In this document: in pieces, positions 22,104 through 32,289 of the stretch | Layout: every line of letters starts with the position of its first letter | Numbering within the stretch: position 1 is the first letter of the stretch | Source of the DNA: Gracilaria caudata | Lineage: Eukaryota > Rhodophyta > Florideophyceae > Gracilariales > Gracilariaceae | Length of the DNA stretch: 64,000 nt | Reading direction: 5' to 3' | Assembly (NCBI GenBank): GCA_030374735.1 | Contig: JASCIV010000045.1 | Location: 1-64,000 of the forward strand | Program-made: the position numbers and the translations under genes | Notes under the pieces: generated by a model | Databases searched by the model: none | Told to the model about the DNA's origin: nothing | What the model saw: only the letters and a program-made list of their open reading frames with translations

Positions 22104-23138
22104 TGGTTTTGGAGGTGAAATGGCAATGACCTGCACAATAGTTTGGTTTAAGGCTTTTGTCTCTGTTTCAGAGGGTTATTCCAAGGTTGGGAGGAGCGAA
22201 TTGAGTTAGTGGTGGTTCTCTTGATGCCTTCCGTACGGCGAGAAAGCCGGATTCGTTTATATGGAAAAGAGGATGACGAAGCCACGAAAGTTAGAGCCAG
22301 TGAGTATCGTCATAACTCACGTTGTGAAGCTTTTCTACTTGACGCGCAATTTTCTCTATATCAGCCACTCCTTTCGACTTAGTAAGTAATCATGAAGAAC
22401 ACCTACTCTCTCAAGTGCTTCTAGAAATGCTGTTTGAAACGCAAATGTTTTCTAAACCAGCCAGAGCACTCTCATTTGCAACCATATCGTTAATGATTTG
22501 AGAGCTATGATAAATTCTCTGTCATCGAGGAGAAAACGCCAACTCCCTCTCACCTAAGGGTTAGAAGGATACCTCTCAGGATAGAATCCCAAAATCTTAA
22601 GGGATGGAAACCACATAAAAGATATTACACGGCTGAACCACAGAAAACTCTTCGAACAGAAACGCTCTGGTTTAAGCAGTAATTGAACTATTGCACCCGT
22701 AAAAGAGAGAGAGCGAAATTCCATCCCTTCTCTCTCTCTATCTACGGACACACCTAACTTAATTAGAATTAGGCATAGAGCGTTGTTGTTGAAAGAAAGG
22801 TTCTCTCAGAAGGCGGGTCAACACTTTTCCCGTTCCTTCTCGGAGAAAGAAAACTTTCATTTGAAGCCTTACAGCAATTTAGCAATAGAACGCTGCCGTC
22901 CACAATGAAGAAGAAGAGGGCAGAAGAAACCCTCCGACTTGTGCTTCCCGTAAGAAAGTTGTCAAACGGTTTTATCAATTACAACGAAATGAAGACAAAG
23001 TTGAAGGCTGCATGTAGGGATTTGTAAAAATCCAGGTTTAGTGAACAACTGGAACAATTCCCAAGTCGACATTGGTATTTGAACGTTAGAATGTTAGAAT
23101 GTCATGGAGGCTGTCTCCGCTAGGAAGTCTTTAGGTAG
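22104..23138. other. Intergenic, 1.03 kb, no gene seen
   Basis: Contains a short GA/CT-rich stretch (about 22700-22745) and AT-rich sequence. No frame is convincing. Confidence 0.5.
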
Positions 23139-25157
23139 TTACGCATCGTTGAATATCTGTACTGATCTATTCTCATTCGCAATAAACGAAGATAGACCGT
23201 ACTGCTGAATGAAACTCCAGAATCTCTCGAATTCAGGAAAGCTTATACGCTGATCACCGTCCGTGTCAATAGCGTTAAACAGGTAAACAATTTCTTCCGG
23301 GTTTATGGCACCTTCAGCGTAGGTTTCCAGGAAACTCGTAAATTCGCCGAATTGCAAGTAACCTGAGTCATCAATATCACAGGCACGGAAGAGAGGTTTA
23401 GGGTCATTCCCAAGCAATATATCCCTAACGCGCATCATTGTTGGTCTACTGCATGGATCTGGATGCCAGCACATTTGCATAGTCTCTTGCAAATATGGAG
23501 CAATGTGGCTTACATGCGACATTGAAGGTCGAACCCCGTTGACTATAGCCTGAAGCACACATAATTCTAATTCTTCTCGATTCATTTCATGAGTATTAGG
23601 TATGTCACCTACGAAAGGCATCATTCCCGAGAAGACTTCCCACATGATTATTCCAAACGCATATACATCACTGCGATCGCTCCATTTCCTTTCTGTGACC
23701 ATCTCTGGCGAAATCCACAAAAGCGACCCCTTTCCGGTTCTCGTTTCGTTTTGAAAGTCCGTTGTTGATGCTGCTGAGGCCAATTCCTCGATCCTTCTCG
23801 TATTGTTTTCTTCCGCATTGTTAATTCGTGCAGGCGCACTGTTAGTTCTGTTCAGTACTGCACTTAGCCCAAGATCAATGATCACCGGAGTACCGTCCGT
23901 CCGCCTCATGATGTTCGGGCTCTTGAGGTCTCGGTGAATGACATTGCTCTTGTGTAGATGATACAGACCCTCAGCAATACCCAATACCATTTTCTTACCT
24001 TCCTCTTCAGATAATCGTGGATTGGAGGCGAGATAGTCCATTAGGTCATCTCCTTCCACGTATTCCATAACGATTGCCGGCTTCGGACTGGGAAAAAAAT
24101 CGTAGACTTCAACAACATTTGGGTGATCGACCATTTTGAGAAGCAACTTCAATTCGTTCTTGAAGAAGTCATCTTGTTCTTCGCCATCCAGATACACTTT
24201 GATTGCAACTTGCTCCTCGTTCCTGATCCCAACGAACACTTGGGCTTGCCCACTCTGCTTTAAACATCTCTGGTACGAAATTCCACGATACGGGCAGGCT
24301 AAAGATGAATCATCAGCGGCGGAACCAGGCTGTTGAGGAGTCGGATCTCCATCGTCACCCCAGTTTCCTGAGGGCGAGGAGTTGCGGTATGACATCGCAG
24401 CACGTATGAACACACCTTGAATTGAATCAGAATTGTGAACTGGTGTGGGTGTTATTCGAAGCGTGTACTTTTTCGCTGCAGTCTCCTCAGTCGCTTTGAT
24501 CAAGTTAAAGAACTGACGTAGCTGAAGACCCAGGGCGAAGAAACGAGTGGGGTACAGCACATCGCCCATTTCGAGCATATCCAACGCATGAGCTACTGCC
24601 TTACAATCGAGTTTTGTAAGCTGGCGTTCCGGTAGTTGAAGAATTATCGATATCATGTAACAAGCGCCATAACTAGTCTTAGACTTGAACAAAAGAGATT
24701 GCTCTTCATCATTAAAACAAAGAGAGGTCGAAATGATCGTGTTTGGATCTCGAACAGCCACTTCAGACGGCCCCGGGAAACATGCGGCGCAATTTACACC
24801 CATAAGTTGCGTCGGACCTTCAACTCTTCCGTAGGTGTCATGAAGACGAGCTATACAATCTTCAAATGATTGCGGAGTTATCGAAGCACCTCGTTGCGCC
24901 GTTCGCATCACTTCAGCCAGAGCGCGACTCTCCTTCCAGCTGAGATGTGCCGGTTCACTGACGACAATACATATCGCATACTGTGTGCAGTCAGCGGTGG
25001 AGAATTGGCAGAGAAAGTCGGAGTTTCCATCCAACTCAAGGACAGTGTTGACGATGCAGTCAGGAGGAGAACATTTTTCTTTGATTAGTTCGAAAGAACG
25101 CTGTTCTTCCTCCAGAGCTCTTTGGACTTTAGAGTCCATCACTGAGATAAACGACAT
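23139..25157 (-). CDS. TKL-type protein kinase with C-terminal EF hands
   Basis: The frame opens at a TTG; the ATG at 25157 gives 672 residues (a second ATG is at 25139). The N-terminal 270 residues are an unrecognised domain with several Cys. The kinase domain has AQVFVGIRNEEQVAIKVY (the ATP Lys in AIK), the catalytic loop HRDLKSPN (TKL style), a D-L-G in place of D-F-G (IIDLGLS), a long insert before the activation segment, and SPE in place of APE. After it come two EF-hand-like loops, DIDDSGYLQFGEF and DTDGDQRISFPEF, both with the D-x-D-x-G/D pattern for calcium. This suggests a calcium-regulated kinase, but TKL kinase plus EF hands is not the CDPK architecture. Confidence 0.8.
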   Translation of the reverse strand: MSFISVMDSKVQRALEEEQRSFELIKEKCSPPDCIVNTVLELDGNSDFLCQFSTADCTQYAICIVVSEPAHLSWKESRALAEVMRTAQRGASITPQSFEDCIARLHDTYGRVEGPTQLMGVNCAACFPGPSEVAVRDPNTIISTSLCFNDEEQSLLFKSKTSYGACYMISIILQLPERQLTKLDCKAVAHALDMLEMGDVLYPTRFFALGLQLRQFFNLIKATEETAAKKYTLRITPTPVHNSDSIQGVFIRAAMSYRNSSPSGNWGDDGDPTPQQPGSAADDSSLACPYRGISYQRCLKQSGQAQVFVGIRNEEQVAIKVYLDGEEQDDFFKNELKLLLKMVDHPNVVEVYDFFPSPKPAIVMEYVEGDDLMDYLASNPRLSEEEGKKMVLGIAEGLYHLHKSNVIHRDLKSPNIMRRTDGTPVIIDLGLSAVLNRTNSAPARINNAEENNTRRIEELASAASTTDFQNETRTGKGSLLWISPEMVTERKWSDRSDVYAFGIIMWEVFSGMMPFVGDIPNTHEMNREELELCVLQAIVNGVRPSMSHVSHIAPYLQETMQMCWHPDPCSRPTMMRVRDILLGNDPKPLFRACDIDDSGYLQFGEFTSFLETYAEGAINPEEIVYLFNAIDTDGDQRISFPEFERFWSFIQQYGLSSFIANENRSVQIFNDA

Positions 25158-25846
25158 CAGCAAAGATAAGAGCCACTCTGCAGCAAGAAAATTGAAATGA
25201 TATTCCTCGTGTTCCCAAAGCTGTTCAGATTGAAGGAGCCATGAGTGATAGAACAACAACGGGGGGCAAAACTTCGGAACATGATAAGTTCCCTGCGCTT
25301 ACTTGGAAGATGATATCTAGCGACGGAGTGGGCCAATGCGATTTGCGAGAGATGGTTGACATGCGATGTGAATTTTGGAGATCGAAGCTGTATTTGCGGG
25401 CCATTGCTTTGACAATCTTTGTAGACTAGATTGAAGAACCACTTTCATAATAAGGCCGTCTCTTCTGGAAGGCTTTACTCACAACGGGCGCGCACAATGC
25501 ATCGATCGAGATGTGGTCGATGCTCACTTGTCCCACAAAGATGTGTAGTACGACGGTAGCGTTGTACCATCGTGACATTTCCCGTACAACTTGTCACGAG
25601 TCGTGACTAGTTCTCGTAGTTGTTACTGTAAGTTACCATGCAACTGTAATGTTAACAGTTACGCAGCACATGTGTACGGTGTGTACTGTTGTCTCTTTCC
25701 CAACATGACGCATTGAGTCGCCGACGTCGGTGCAAAGTCGGCGCAGCTACCCTTGGTATCTGTCATCCAGCCGGCCGCACGGTTTATCCCTTCCTCTCCG
25801 CCCATCCATCTCCGTCTCGCAAAGGTCGAATACCCCAGCAGTAACA
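25158..25846. promoter_or_regulatory. Divergent 5' region of the kinase and RPS28 genes
   Basis: No gene was recognised in this 0.69 kb. It includes gtacgacggtagcgttgtacc, a weak inverted word near 25550. Confidence 0.4.
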
Positions 25847-26137
25847 ATGGTAAGTCTGAGAAACTGAGGTTCATTCCCTCCCTCACATGTTCGACAACGC
25901 TGTGTACAGTTTTTAACCAAATTATGTTTCTCCAAAACGTAGGATCAGCCCGTGAAGATTGCAAAGGTGTCGAAGATCATTGGTCGTACCGGTTCCCGTG
26001 GTGGTATTACTCAGGTCCGTGTAGAGTTCCTGGATGACCAGAACCGATCCATTATCCGTAACGTGAAGGGCCCTGTTCGCGAGGGTGATCTTTTGGCTCT
26101 GCTCGAATCCGAACGAGAGGCGCGTCGCTTCAGGTAA
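25847..26137 (+). CDS. RPS28: 40S ribosomal protein eS28
   Basis: Exon 1 is only the start codon ATG (25847-25849). A 93-bp intron (25850-25942, GTAAGT..TAG) separates it from exon 2, 25943-26137. The 65-residue product reads [18 protein letters not shown], then [22 protein letters not shown] and the C-terminus [12 protein letters not shown], matching eS28 over its whole length. eS28 sits at the mRNA exit region of the small subunit. The intron directly after the initiator codon is typical of ribosomal protein genes, where first introns often boost expression. Without it the frame has no ATG. Confidence 0.96.
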
Positions 26138-27424
26138 TGCGTTGCCCGTGTGCTGCCTTCATTAGATGCTTTTTGTGATGGTCTTTGGAACCGTGTTTTT
26201 GTGCAGTGAATTGCTTGTGTTCGGTTCTTATTGATGTGGAGTTTTCTTGTCAACCTCTACTTTCCGTCTACAGTCGACTTCTTTGTTCATGTCAATTCAT
26301 CCACTAGATATGCGGTAAACATATGCTCATGACATATCTCATTTCCACCTGGACGTAACGCGTGTAAATGTTCGACTTATAATCCTCTTTCCTCTCGCTT
26401 ATTTGACTTTTTCCACTGCTCATACCCACGTGCTGCGTTAATGAACGAAGCCTCTTGCTTGCCTCACGAGACGGGCTACTTTCCCTTACAAACTGTGTTA
26501 CTGTTCAGATTTCGACGTGGAGAAGCGTTTTGACAATCTTATCTTGAGACAAGATATGCTTCAGAATATTTTATATGTATGCATTAGTCGGACCAACAAG
26601 TCCTCACTGCCGGAGACCTGTAGTTTACAAGATCGTACCATTCTGGACAATCAGTAACAGGCATTGTAGTCTTCATCCATCTTTCAGAAGCGCTAAAGCC
26701 TGTAGGCCCCTCTATCATATATCAGCGGACAATGCCAGAACAGCCGCACAGAGGCGTTTGAAGACAGGATGGTACCCATGCATAGACCGTGGTGAAATTA
26801 GGCAGTTTAGGGATTAGAATAGCCTGACAAGCTTCGATACTTATGGACTCCATAATAATATTATGGAGTCATCGATACCGAAAATCATTAGCAGAAGTGT
26901 ACAGTGCTTCCCAGAAGAAGATATACCTTTCGAAATCAAGGTTGTAGAACGAATGAATCTCCACGTTTTCTGCATGCTGAACAGTAATATGGAACTATGT
27001 TGAAAACAGAGGTGTTGGAATAAACAACTGCGAAGTACATTCGGTTCATTTACGCTACCAATCAATTGGCCTGCACTTAATCCGGAGACGAAACACCTAC
27101 AAAGTGGTACCAGGAACTCGGCTCGGACTTTTGTTATCCTGAGCTCAACCCATAGCGGAACTTGAATTACAACACCGAGCGTAGCGGAGACAAATTATTC
27201 GGGATGCAGGGTTCCAATTATCTATTCGACTGCAAAGGCTTGAAGTTGCCACCACTGTGCCTGATGGCACAGGATTCTTCATCGCCTTCATCCATGCTTC
27301 AAAAACCGGTGAGTGCTTCAGTTCTGTTTGCTGGATTTTCTACTTTATGTGGTTCGATGTGAACATGTGGGGAAATAAAATGAACATAGTCACAATAATG
27401 ACAGCAGCACGTGCTTCTTCCAAA
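26138..27424. other. Intergenic, 1.29 kb, with a short hairpin
   Basis: No supported gene. It holds the 11-bp-arm hairpin at 26846-26870. A plus-strand frame at 27257-27640 is mostly the shadow of WRAP73. Confidence 0.5.
26846..26870. repeat. Hairpin, 11-bp perfect arms, 3-nt loop
   Basis: gactccataat, loop aat, attatggagtc. It is AT-rich in the middle and has no T-run beside it. Confidence 0.75.
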
Positions 27425-28942
27425 TCATCCACCCAGGGCGCTCGCAGTGTTGACAAAAACGGTCAAGAAGGCCTTCGCAGCAATGCCGTCAGTGACAACC
27501 ACAGCTGTGTTATCGTGCAGCCATTCAACTTTTCTAGCACAGAAACGACAGCGCCATCGAATATGATCAGAGACATTGAGGGAAGCAGCACCACCAGCCT
27601 TCCACAAGTACAAGCAGTCTCCACCACAGACAATGGCTAGTTGACAGTCATCCTTATCGCGGTTAGATTGGCTAGAAACATTACTCCACTTGAAGCTGGT
27701 AACATCCTGTTCAAGGATGAGCAGCGCGGACAGGCACAGGTTGAGTACGTCCCAAACGTACACCACGTTTGACGCGCTCTCCGTTCGAGTTGCAATGTAT
27801 CTACCATTTGGGGCGAACTCGCACATCGACACACCACCAAATGCAGTTCCCTTCTGGCTGAATGTGCGTACTCGCTTTGTAATCTCGACTTCATCCTTGC
27901 TTTTGACGATCTCGAAGTAGCTAGATCGAACTGTTTTTTTCTTCTCCTTCCCATCGCGATTCGAGCGACTGCGAACACTTTTGCGCGCTCGTGGGATGCG
28001 AGAAATGTTAGCACTGACAGAAGAGTTTTCGTTCTGTTGCAATGACTTGACGCGTTCACGATAAACTATGGGAGGGTGCACGTCACTGATGTCAGGAGAA
28101 CGATGATGTAGCTGCTTTATAAGGGTCCAGCGATGAATGTGAACCAGAGACAAGATGTCATCGAAGGTGCAGATAGCCATTATTGAGTGTGCCGCATTGA
28201 ACTTGACACTTCGGATGGAAGTGATGCGACTTGGAAGGCGCTCGGTCGGAGAACGATGAAACAAGACTCGACCTGACCAAGAGAGAAATGCACAAGAATG
28301 AGCATTATCTGTAGGGGATCCCCACACCACAATACCGGCATTATTTTGCAGACACTTGATTCCAGCAACGTCGCTAATGCCAATGCTGTCGTCAAGTCGC
28401 AGAGAACGTAATACTTGTGCTGTTTTGCAAGCTATAATACACAACGTGTCACATGCATTCTTCCGAGTGACGGTGACGAGCATATTACCGCACGCAGAGA
28501 AATCATGAACCCACGCGGAGCGAAACAGCTTGGGATACGGCAATGTACCCAAGTGAACGGCACGAAAAGGGCAGAATATGCTGAGCGCCACACCTCTCTC
28601 ATACAACACAGCAAGCACCGGAGAAACACTCGGCGAAAAGTGCTGCGAAGAAATGTGCAGGGGCGTGTCAAGAATGTCCGAAAGCACGGTTCCGCTCTCC
28701 GCAGCGACGACCACCACGCAGTTGGTGGGCGACGAAGAAGCGGCAACAAGCTCGCCGTGCTGCTGCGAGAGACCCCATGAGAGATGTGTGATTGGTGCAG
28801 CGGTGGTTATGCTGTGATGTAGCGCTGACGTATGCGTGTGATGGATGTCCAGCACGTTTCCATTCGCGCAGGCAAGAAGTGGTGAGCGAGGCGACGGCGA
28901 AACGAGTCCCTTCGACACGGGCGTGGGCGCGGAGTACTCCAT
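27425..28942 (-). CDS. WRAP73: WRAP73/WDR8-like WD40 protein
   Basis: The frame opens at a GTG; the first ATG, at 28942, gives 505 residues. Several blocks line up with WRAP73: a start at MEY..VSKGLVSPSPRSPLLAC, SVKFNAAHSIMAICTFDDILSLVHIHRWTLIKQL followed by PPIVYRE, and late GVSMCEFAPNGRYIATR, NVVYVWDVLNL and LAIVCGGDCLYLWKAGG. A basic Ser/Arg insert (IPRARKSVRSRSNRDGKEKKK) lies near residue 345. WRAP73 works with SSX2IP/Msd1 to anchor microtubules at spindle poles and centriolar satellites. Most red algae lack centrioles, so a polar-ring or acentriolar role would be expected (inference). Confidence 0.78.
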   Translation of the reverse strand: MEYSAPTPVSKGLVSPSPRSPLLACANGNVLDIHHTHTSALHHSITTAAPITHLSWGLSQQHGELVAASSSPTNCVVVVAAESGTVLSDILDTPLHISSQHFSPSVSPVLAVLYERGVALSIFCPFRAVHLGTLPYPKLFRSAWVHDFSACGNMLVTVTRKNACDTLCIIACKTAQVLRSLRLDDSIGISDVAGIKCLQNNAGIVVWGSPTDNAHSCAFLSWSGRVLFHRSPTERLPSRITSIRSVKFNAAHSIMAICTFDDILSLVHIHRWTLIKQLHHRSPDISDVHPPIVYRERVKSLQQNENSSVSANISRIPRARKSVRSRSNRDGKEKKKTVRSSYFEIVKSKDEVEITKRVRTFSQKGTAFGGVSMCEFAPNGRYIATRTESASNVVYVWDVLNLCLSALLILEQDVTSFKWSNVSSQSNRDKDDCQLAIVCGGDCLYLWKAGGAASLNVSDHIRWRCRFCARKVEWLHDNTAVVVTDGIAAKAFLTVFVNTASALGG

Positions 28943-29386
28943 GGCGACGCCGCCGACGCGCGCAATGACGGGCGCGAGGAAGACGGTGGCGCGCTTCTTC
29001 ACGCGGCTGCGTTGTTGGGCTCGTTTCGAAATTTGAATTTGAAGGTTGGCGGTGCGGGACCGCCAATTACGAAGGGTATCTGGATATTGGACATGCCGTT
29101 GGGTATTGTTACCTTCGAGATTCGCATCTGCCAGCGCGCCAGTTGCGCGTTGCTGGGGCCACGTGCGCGGCAGGCGCCGCGGCTGCACATCGCACGTGGG
29201 CGCCGCACACGTCGCAGGCACAGCCTCTGTTGAGGGTGGCACGCGAATGCCCCCGAACACCTCGTTTCCGCTAACGAGTCGCGCCGAAGTGGCTTCCCTT
29301 CTCTCTGCGACCTCTTCGATCGAGCGCGAATTGGATACTTATCCCCGCCTCGCGAAATTCTTTGTGCCACTGTATTGTGCGTCGTC
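28943..29386. promoter_or_regulatory. Divergent 5' region between WRAP73 and the nucleotidase
   Basis: 444 bp shared by two ATGs facing away from each other. GC-rich, with no specific element identified. Confidence 0.5.
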
Positions 29387-31147
29387 ATGCGTGCTTCCAC
29401 TACGCGTCAGCTGCGTCCGCTCAGCTCCTTCGTCTCCAGCACGCCTGTTTATAAGCGCACCGTCTCCTCGTTTTCTTCCTCGCTGTTCACTTCCCCTCGT
29501 TCTTCGTTTGTTTGCTCTCCTTCTTCTTTGCGATTATTTCCTTCTTCTCGGGTTGATTGCCTTTCCACTTCTCTGCGTGCCGTTCCTCGAGCTGCTATGA
29601 GTTATAACACCGCGTCACCGTTGCTCAAGGTTAGCACCGGTACCAATGAGTACCGCGGTGAAATTCTGTGTAACAGGGCTTTGAACATGTCAAAGATAAA
29701 GGCTATTGGATTCGATATGGATTACACCCTCGCCATGTATAACAGCGAGCAATTCGAAACACTGTCTGCCACCCATGCGTTGGAAAAGCTCGTTCATACT
29801 CTCGGCTATCCTAAGGCATTGCTCGCTACCAAGTACGACCACTCTTATTTCATTCGTGGCCTTGTAGTTGACAAGGAACACGGAAATATTCTCAAGCTTG
29901 ATCGTCACAAGTATGTCAAGCGTGTTTTGCATGGCTTCAGGCAGTTGTCTAAGAAAGAGCGCACCAACATGTACGACCAGATAACCAAGTCTGGCGGTGG
30001 TTTCTCTGAACCGCGTTTCGCCGTCCTTGACGCCATGTTTGCATTGCCCGATGCGTTCCTCTTCAGCGCCGTTGTGCAATACAAGGACGACCATCCCGAT
30101 CAAATTACGCAGAATTATATGCAGATCTATAAGGATGTCAGGAAGAGTGTTGATATGTGTCACCGAGATGGTTCCATCAAGGATAAGATCGCCCAAGACC
30201 CCAAGCGTTTCATTTTGAGAGACCCGACGCTTATTCCAATGCTCAGGAAATTGAAACGTTCTGGAAGAAAGGTCTTCTTACTTACCAACTCATTGTGGAA
30301 CTACACTGACGTGGTCATGTCCTATCTTTATGAAGAGGAACCGAATGGAAAATGGATTGACTTGTTTGATGTCATCATTACTGGTTCTGCGAAGCCCGCT
30401 TTTTTGCTCAATCCTAGATTACCCCTGTTCCGTTGCGATCCCAAGGATGGAACATTGTCAAACACTGAAGGTGTTTATGGAGAAACTCCGGAAGAATATC
30501 TTGCTAAGGGCAAATGTTTTCAAGGTGGAAATTTCACTCACCTCCACGACATGCTCAAGATTTTGAACGGTACTCAACTGTTGTATGTAGGAGATCATAT
30601 TTATTCGGATGTGCTGAGAACGAAGCGCACTCTCGGATGGCGAACCATGCTGATTGTGCCAGAATTGGAGCATGAAATCAATACCATGTACGACAGAAAG
30701 ACTCGAGCTCTCCGAACAGAACTCGAAGACATGAGAGACAAAAGAAATGATTTGGATGAATGGGTTGATCGACTGGAAGGTGAACTCGTTAGCGGCCGGA
30801 GCTTGTCACCGGCTAAAACCGCTGATATTCAACAAGAGTTAGCCGAAGCGCGGAGGGAATTGGAGATTTCTCACGATGAAATTGCAAGACTCGTCGACGA
30901 ATACCATAGTACTTTTCATCCCATCTGGGGACAACTGTTCAAGACAGGTATGCAAAACTCTCGCTTCGCTGAACAAGTTGAGGATTATGCTTGTCTGTAT
31001 ACTAGCCGTGTCACCAATATTGGCCTCGTGAGCCCAGAGATGTCGTGGAGGGAGATGAATGATTTGATGCCCCATGATCGACTGGCAGACTCACCAATGC
31101 ATCGCGTGCTGTCGCGACGATCGGCGCCCCAATCGCCGTTACTATAG
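29387..31147 (+). CDS. HAD-family purine 5'-nucleotidase (NT5C2-like), possible organelle leader
   Basis: The first ATG, at 29387, gives 586 residues. The catalytic start is FDMDYTLAMY (HAD motif I, DxDxT). Further matches to cytosolic purine nucleotidase II are RGLVVDKEHGNILKLDRH, VFLLTNSLWNYTDVVMSYLY (motif II), YVGDHIYSDVLRTKRTLGWRT (motif III/IV) and the late FRFAEQVEDYACLYTS-like block. Such enzymes dephosphorylate IMP/GMP. The first ~70 residues (MRASTTRQLRPLSSFVSSTP..) are Ser/Arg-rich without acidic residues and look like a mitochondrial or plastid presequence. That would be unusual for NT5C2; the ATG at 29597 (MSYNTASP) would give a cytosolic form. Confidence 0.88.
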   Translation: MRASTTRQLRPLSSFVSSTPVYKRTVSSFSSSLFTSPRSSFVCSPSSLRLFPSSRVDCLSTSLRAVPRAAMSYNTASPLLKVSTGTNEYRGEILCNRALNMSKIKAIGFDMDYTLAMYNSEQFETLSATHALEKLVHTLGYPKALLATKYDHSYFIRGLVVDKEHGNILKLDRHKYVKRVLHGFRQLSKKERTNMYDQITKSGGGFSEPRFAVLDAMFALPDAFLFSAVVQYKDDHPDQITQNYMQIYKDVRKSVDMCHRDGSIKDKIAQDPKRFILRDPTLIPMLRKLKRSGRKVFLLTNSLWNYTDVVMSYLYEEEPNGKWIDLFDVIITGSAKPAFLLNPRLPLFRCDPKDGTLSNTEGVYGETPEEYLAKGKCFQGGNFTHLHDMLKILNGTQLLYVGDHIYSDVLRTKRTLGWRTMLIVPELEHEINTMYDRKTRALRTELEDMRDKRNDLDEWVDRLEGELVSGRSLSPAKTADIQQELAEARRELEISHDEIARLVDEYHSTFHPIWGQLFKTGMQNSRFAEQVEDYACLYTSRVTNIGLVSPEMSWREMNDLMPHDRLADSPMHRVLSRRSAPQSPLL

Positions 31148-32289
31148 AGCAGTTCTGTACTAATTAGGGTGCTTTGTTCACTTACTTTCTGACTAATAGT
31201 TTTGAGCGAATGTGAGTTTCCTCTTTCCTCGTGCTAGCAATTATGAAGCGTCATGTATGGAGCTCGAACATTAAGGAACTAGTGGGTGCCCCTGACCCTT
31301 TATCCTCAGCATAACTTTGAGCACAATCCAAAGCATGTAAATGTTGCAATCATTTCCCGGCAAATCCTGAACGTACCCACATGGAACTCGTGTTGCTTAA
31401 GGAATCTCGTGTGTGTAGAGGAAAGTTACGCGAGCAAGGGCTTGCACTCATTAGATTGCAATTAACGTTGCCAAGATTGCAATACGGTTGTCATTTTTAC
31501 TCCCTCCCACTCTAGAGGGGACACTCCAAAACCACCAACACCAACCGACAGGGTCAGTCTCGAGTACCTCGACCTGGCCAAGACCTGTTCCAAGATACAT
31601 CAACATGACCTATTACCGCGAGATTAGTCACTACAACACTGTTTTTCGCAAGTTAGTTTTTGAGATCCTATCATCCATTGTTTCCGCATCTCCATCACCG
31701 TAACGCTGACAAAGTCATAGTTGTATCAATATTGTTAGTATCGAACAGCAATTTGGGTTTCTTCTTCAGAAGCGCCAGTGAACAGGTTTTAGTTTGCGCG
31801 GGGGGAGAGCAGGCTGGTGCAGTCGGATACAATTATACGGCGTGCCATAACCCCATATCATTTTGAATCATCATCCATTTAGAATCATGATCACCAAGAG
31901 TAGATACAACAAAAAGCTGATGGTTGAAACTTCCCACCTTGTGGTGTCGAAGATAAAAGCGCGTAGTGGATATTGTCGAAATACTGCCACAGAAGTTTCT
32001 CGCCGACTTACGTCGTGGAGGATTTCCCAAGAAAGACCCCGACCACGACTATGAAAGTATGTTCGTGCGCCTAAGTGAAGAGAAGAAATCATCCAATCGG
32101 GAGGAAACATTCACTCTCTAGGAACTGTTGCTTTCATTGCCATGTATCCGGGTTACACATTTCTGTACTCGACCTACTCGTCACGGTTTGCACTGACCGG
32201 GACTCAAAATTAATCGATACATAACCGACCTCGTACCTGTCTTCATGTTCTATCCACATCTATCCCGTACACCACATCAAAACTTGAGC
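31148..32289. other. Intergenic, 1.14 kb, no gene seen
   Basis: Contains two ATTGCAA words 21 bp apart (31455 and 31476), like the array near 45 kb. No supported frame. Confidence 0.5.

Noticed and set aside
26846..26870. Bacterial-type terminator
   Set aside because: The hairpin lacks a T-run and the DNA is eukaryotic nuclear. Listed as a repeat only.
29597..31147. Taking MSYNTASP (29597) as the only start of the nucleotidase
   Set aside because: The frame upstream is open to an ATG at 29387 with clear presequence composition, so the longer form is preferred; the short form is kept as a possible second product.
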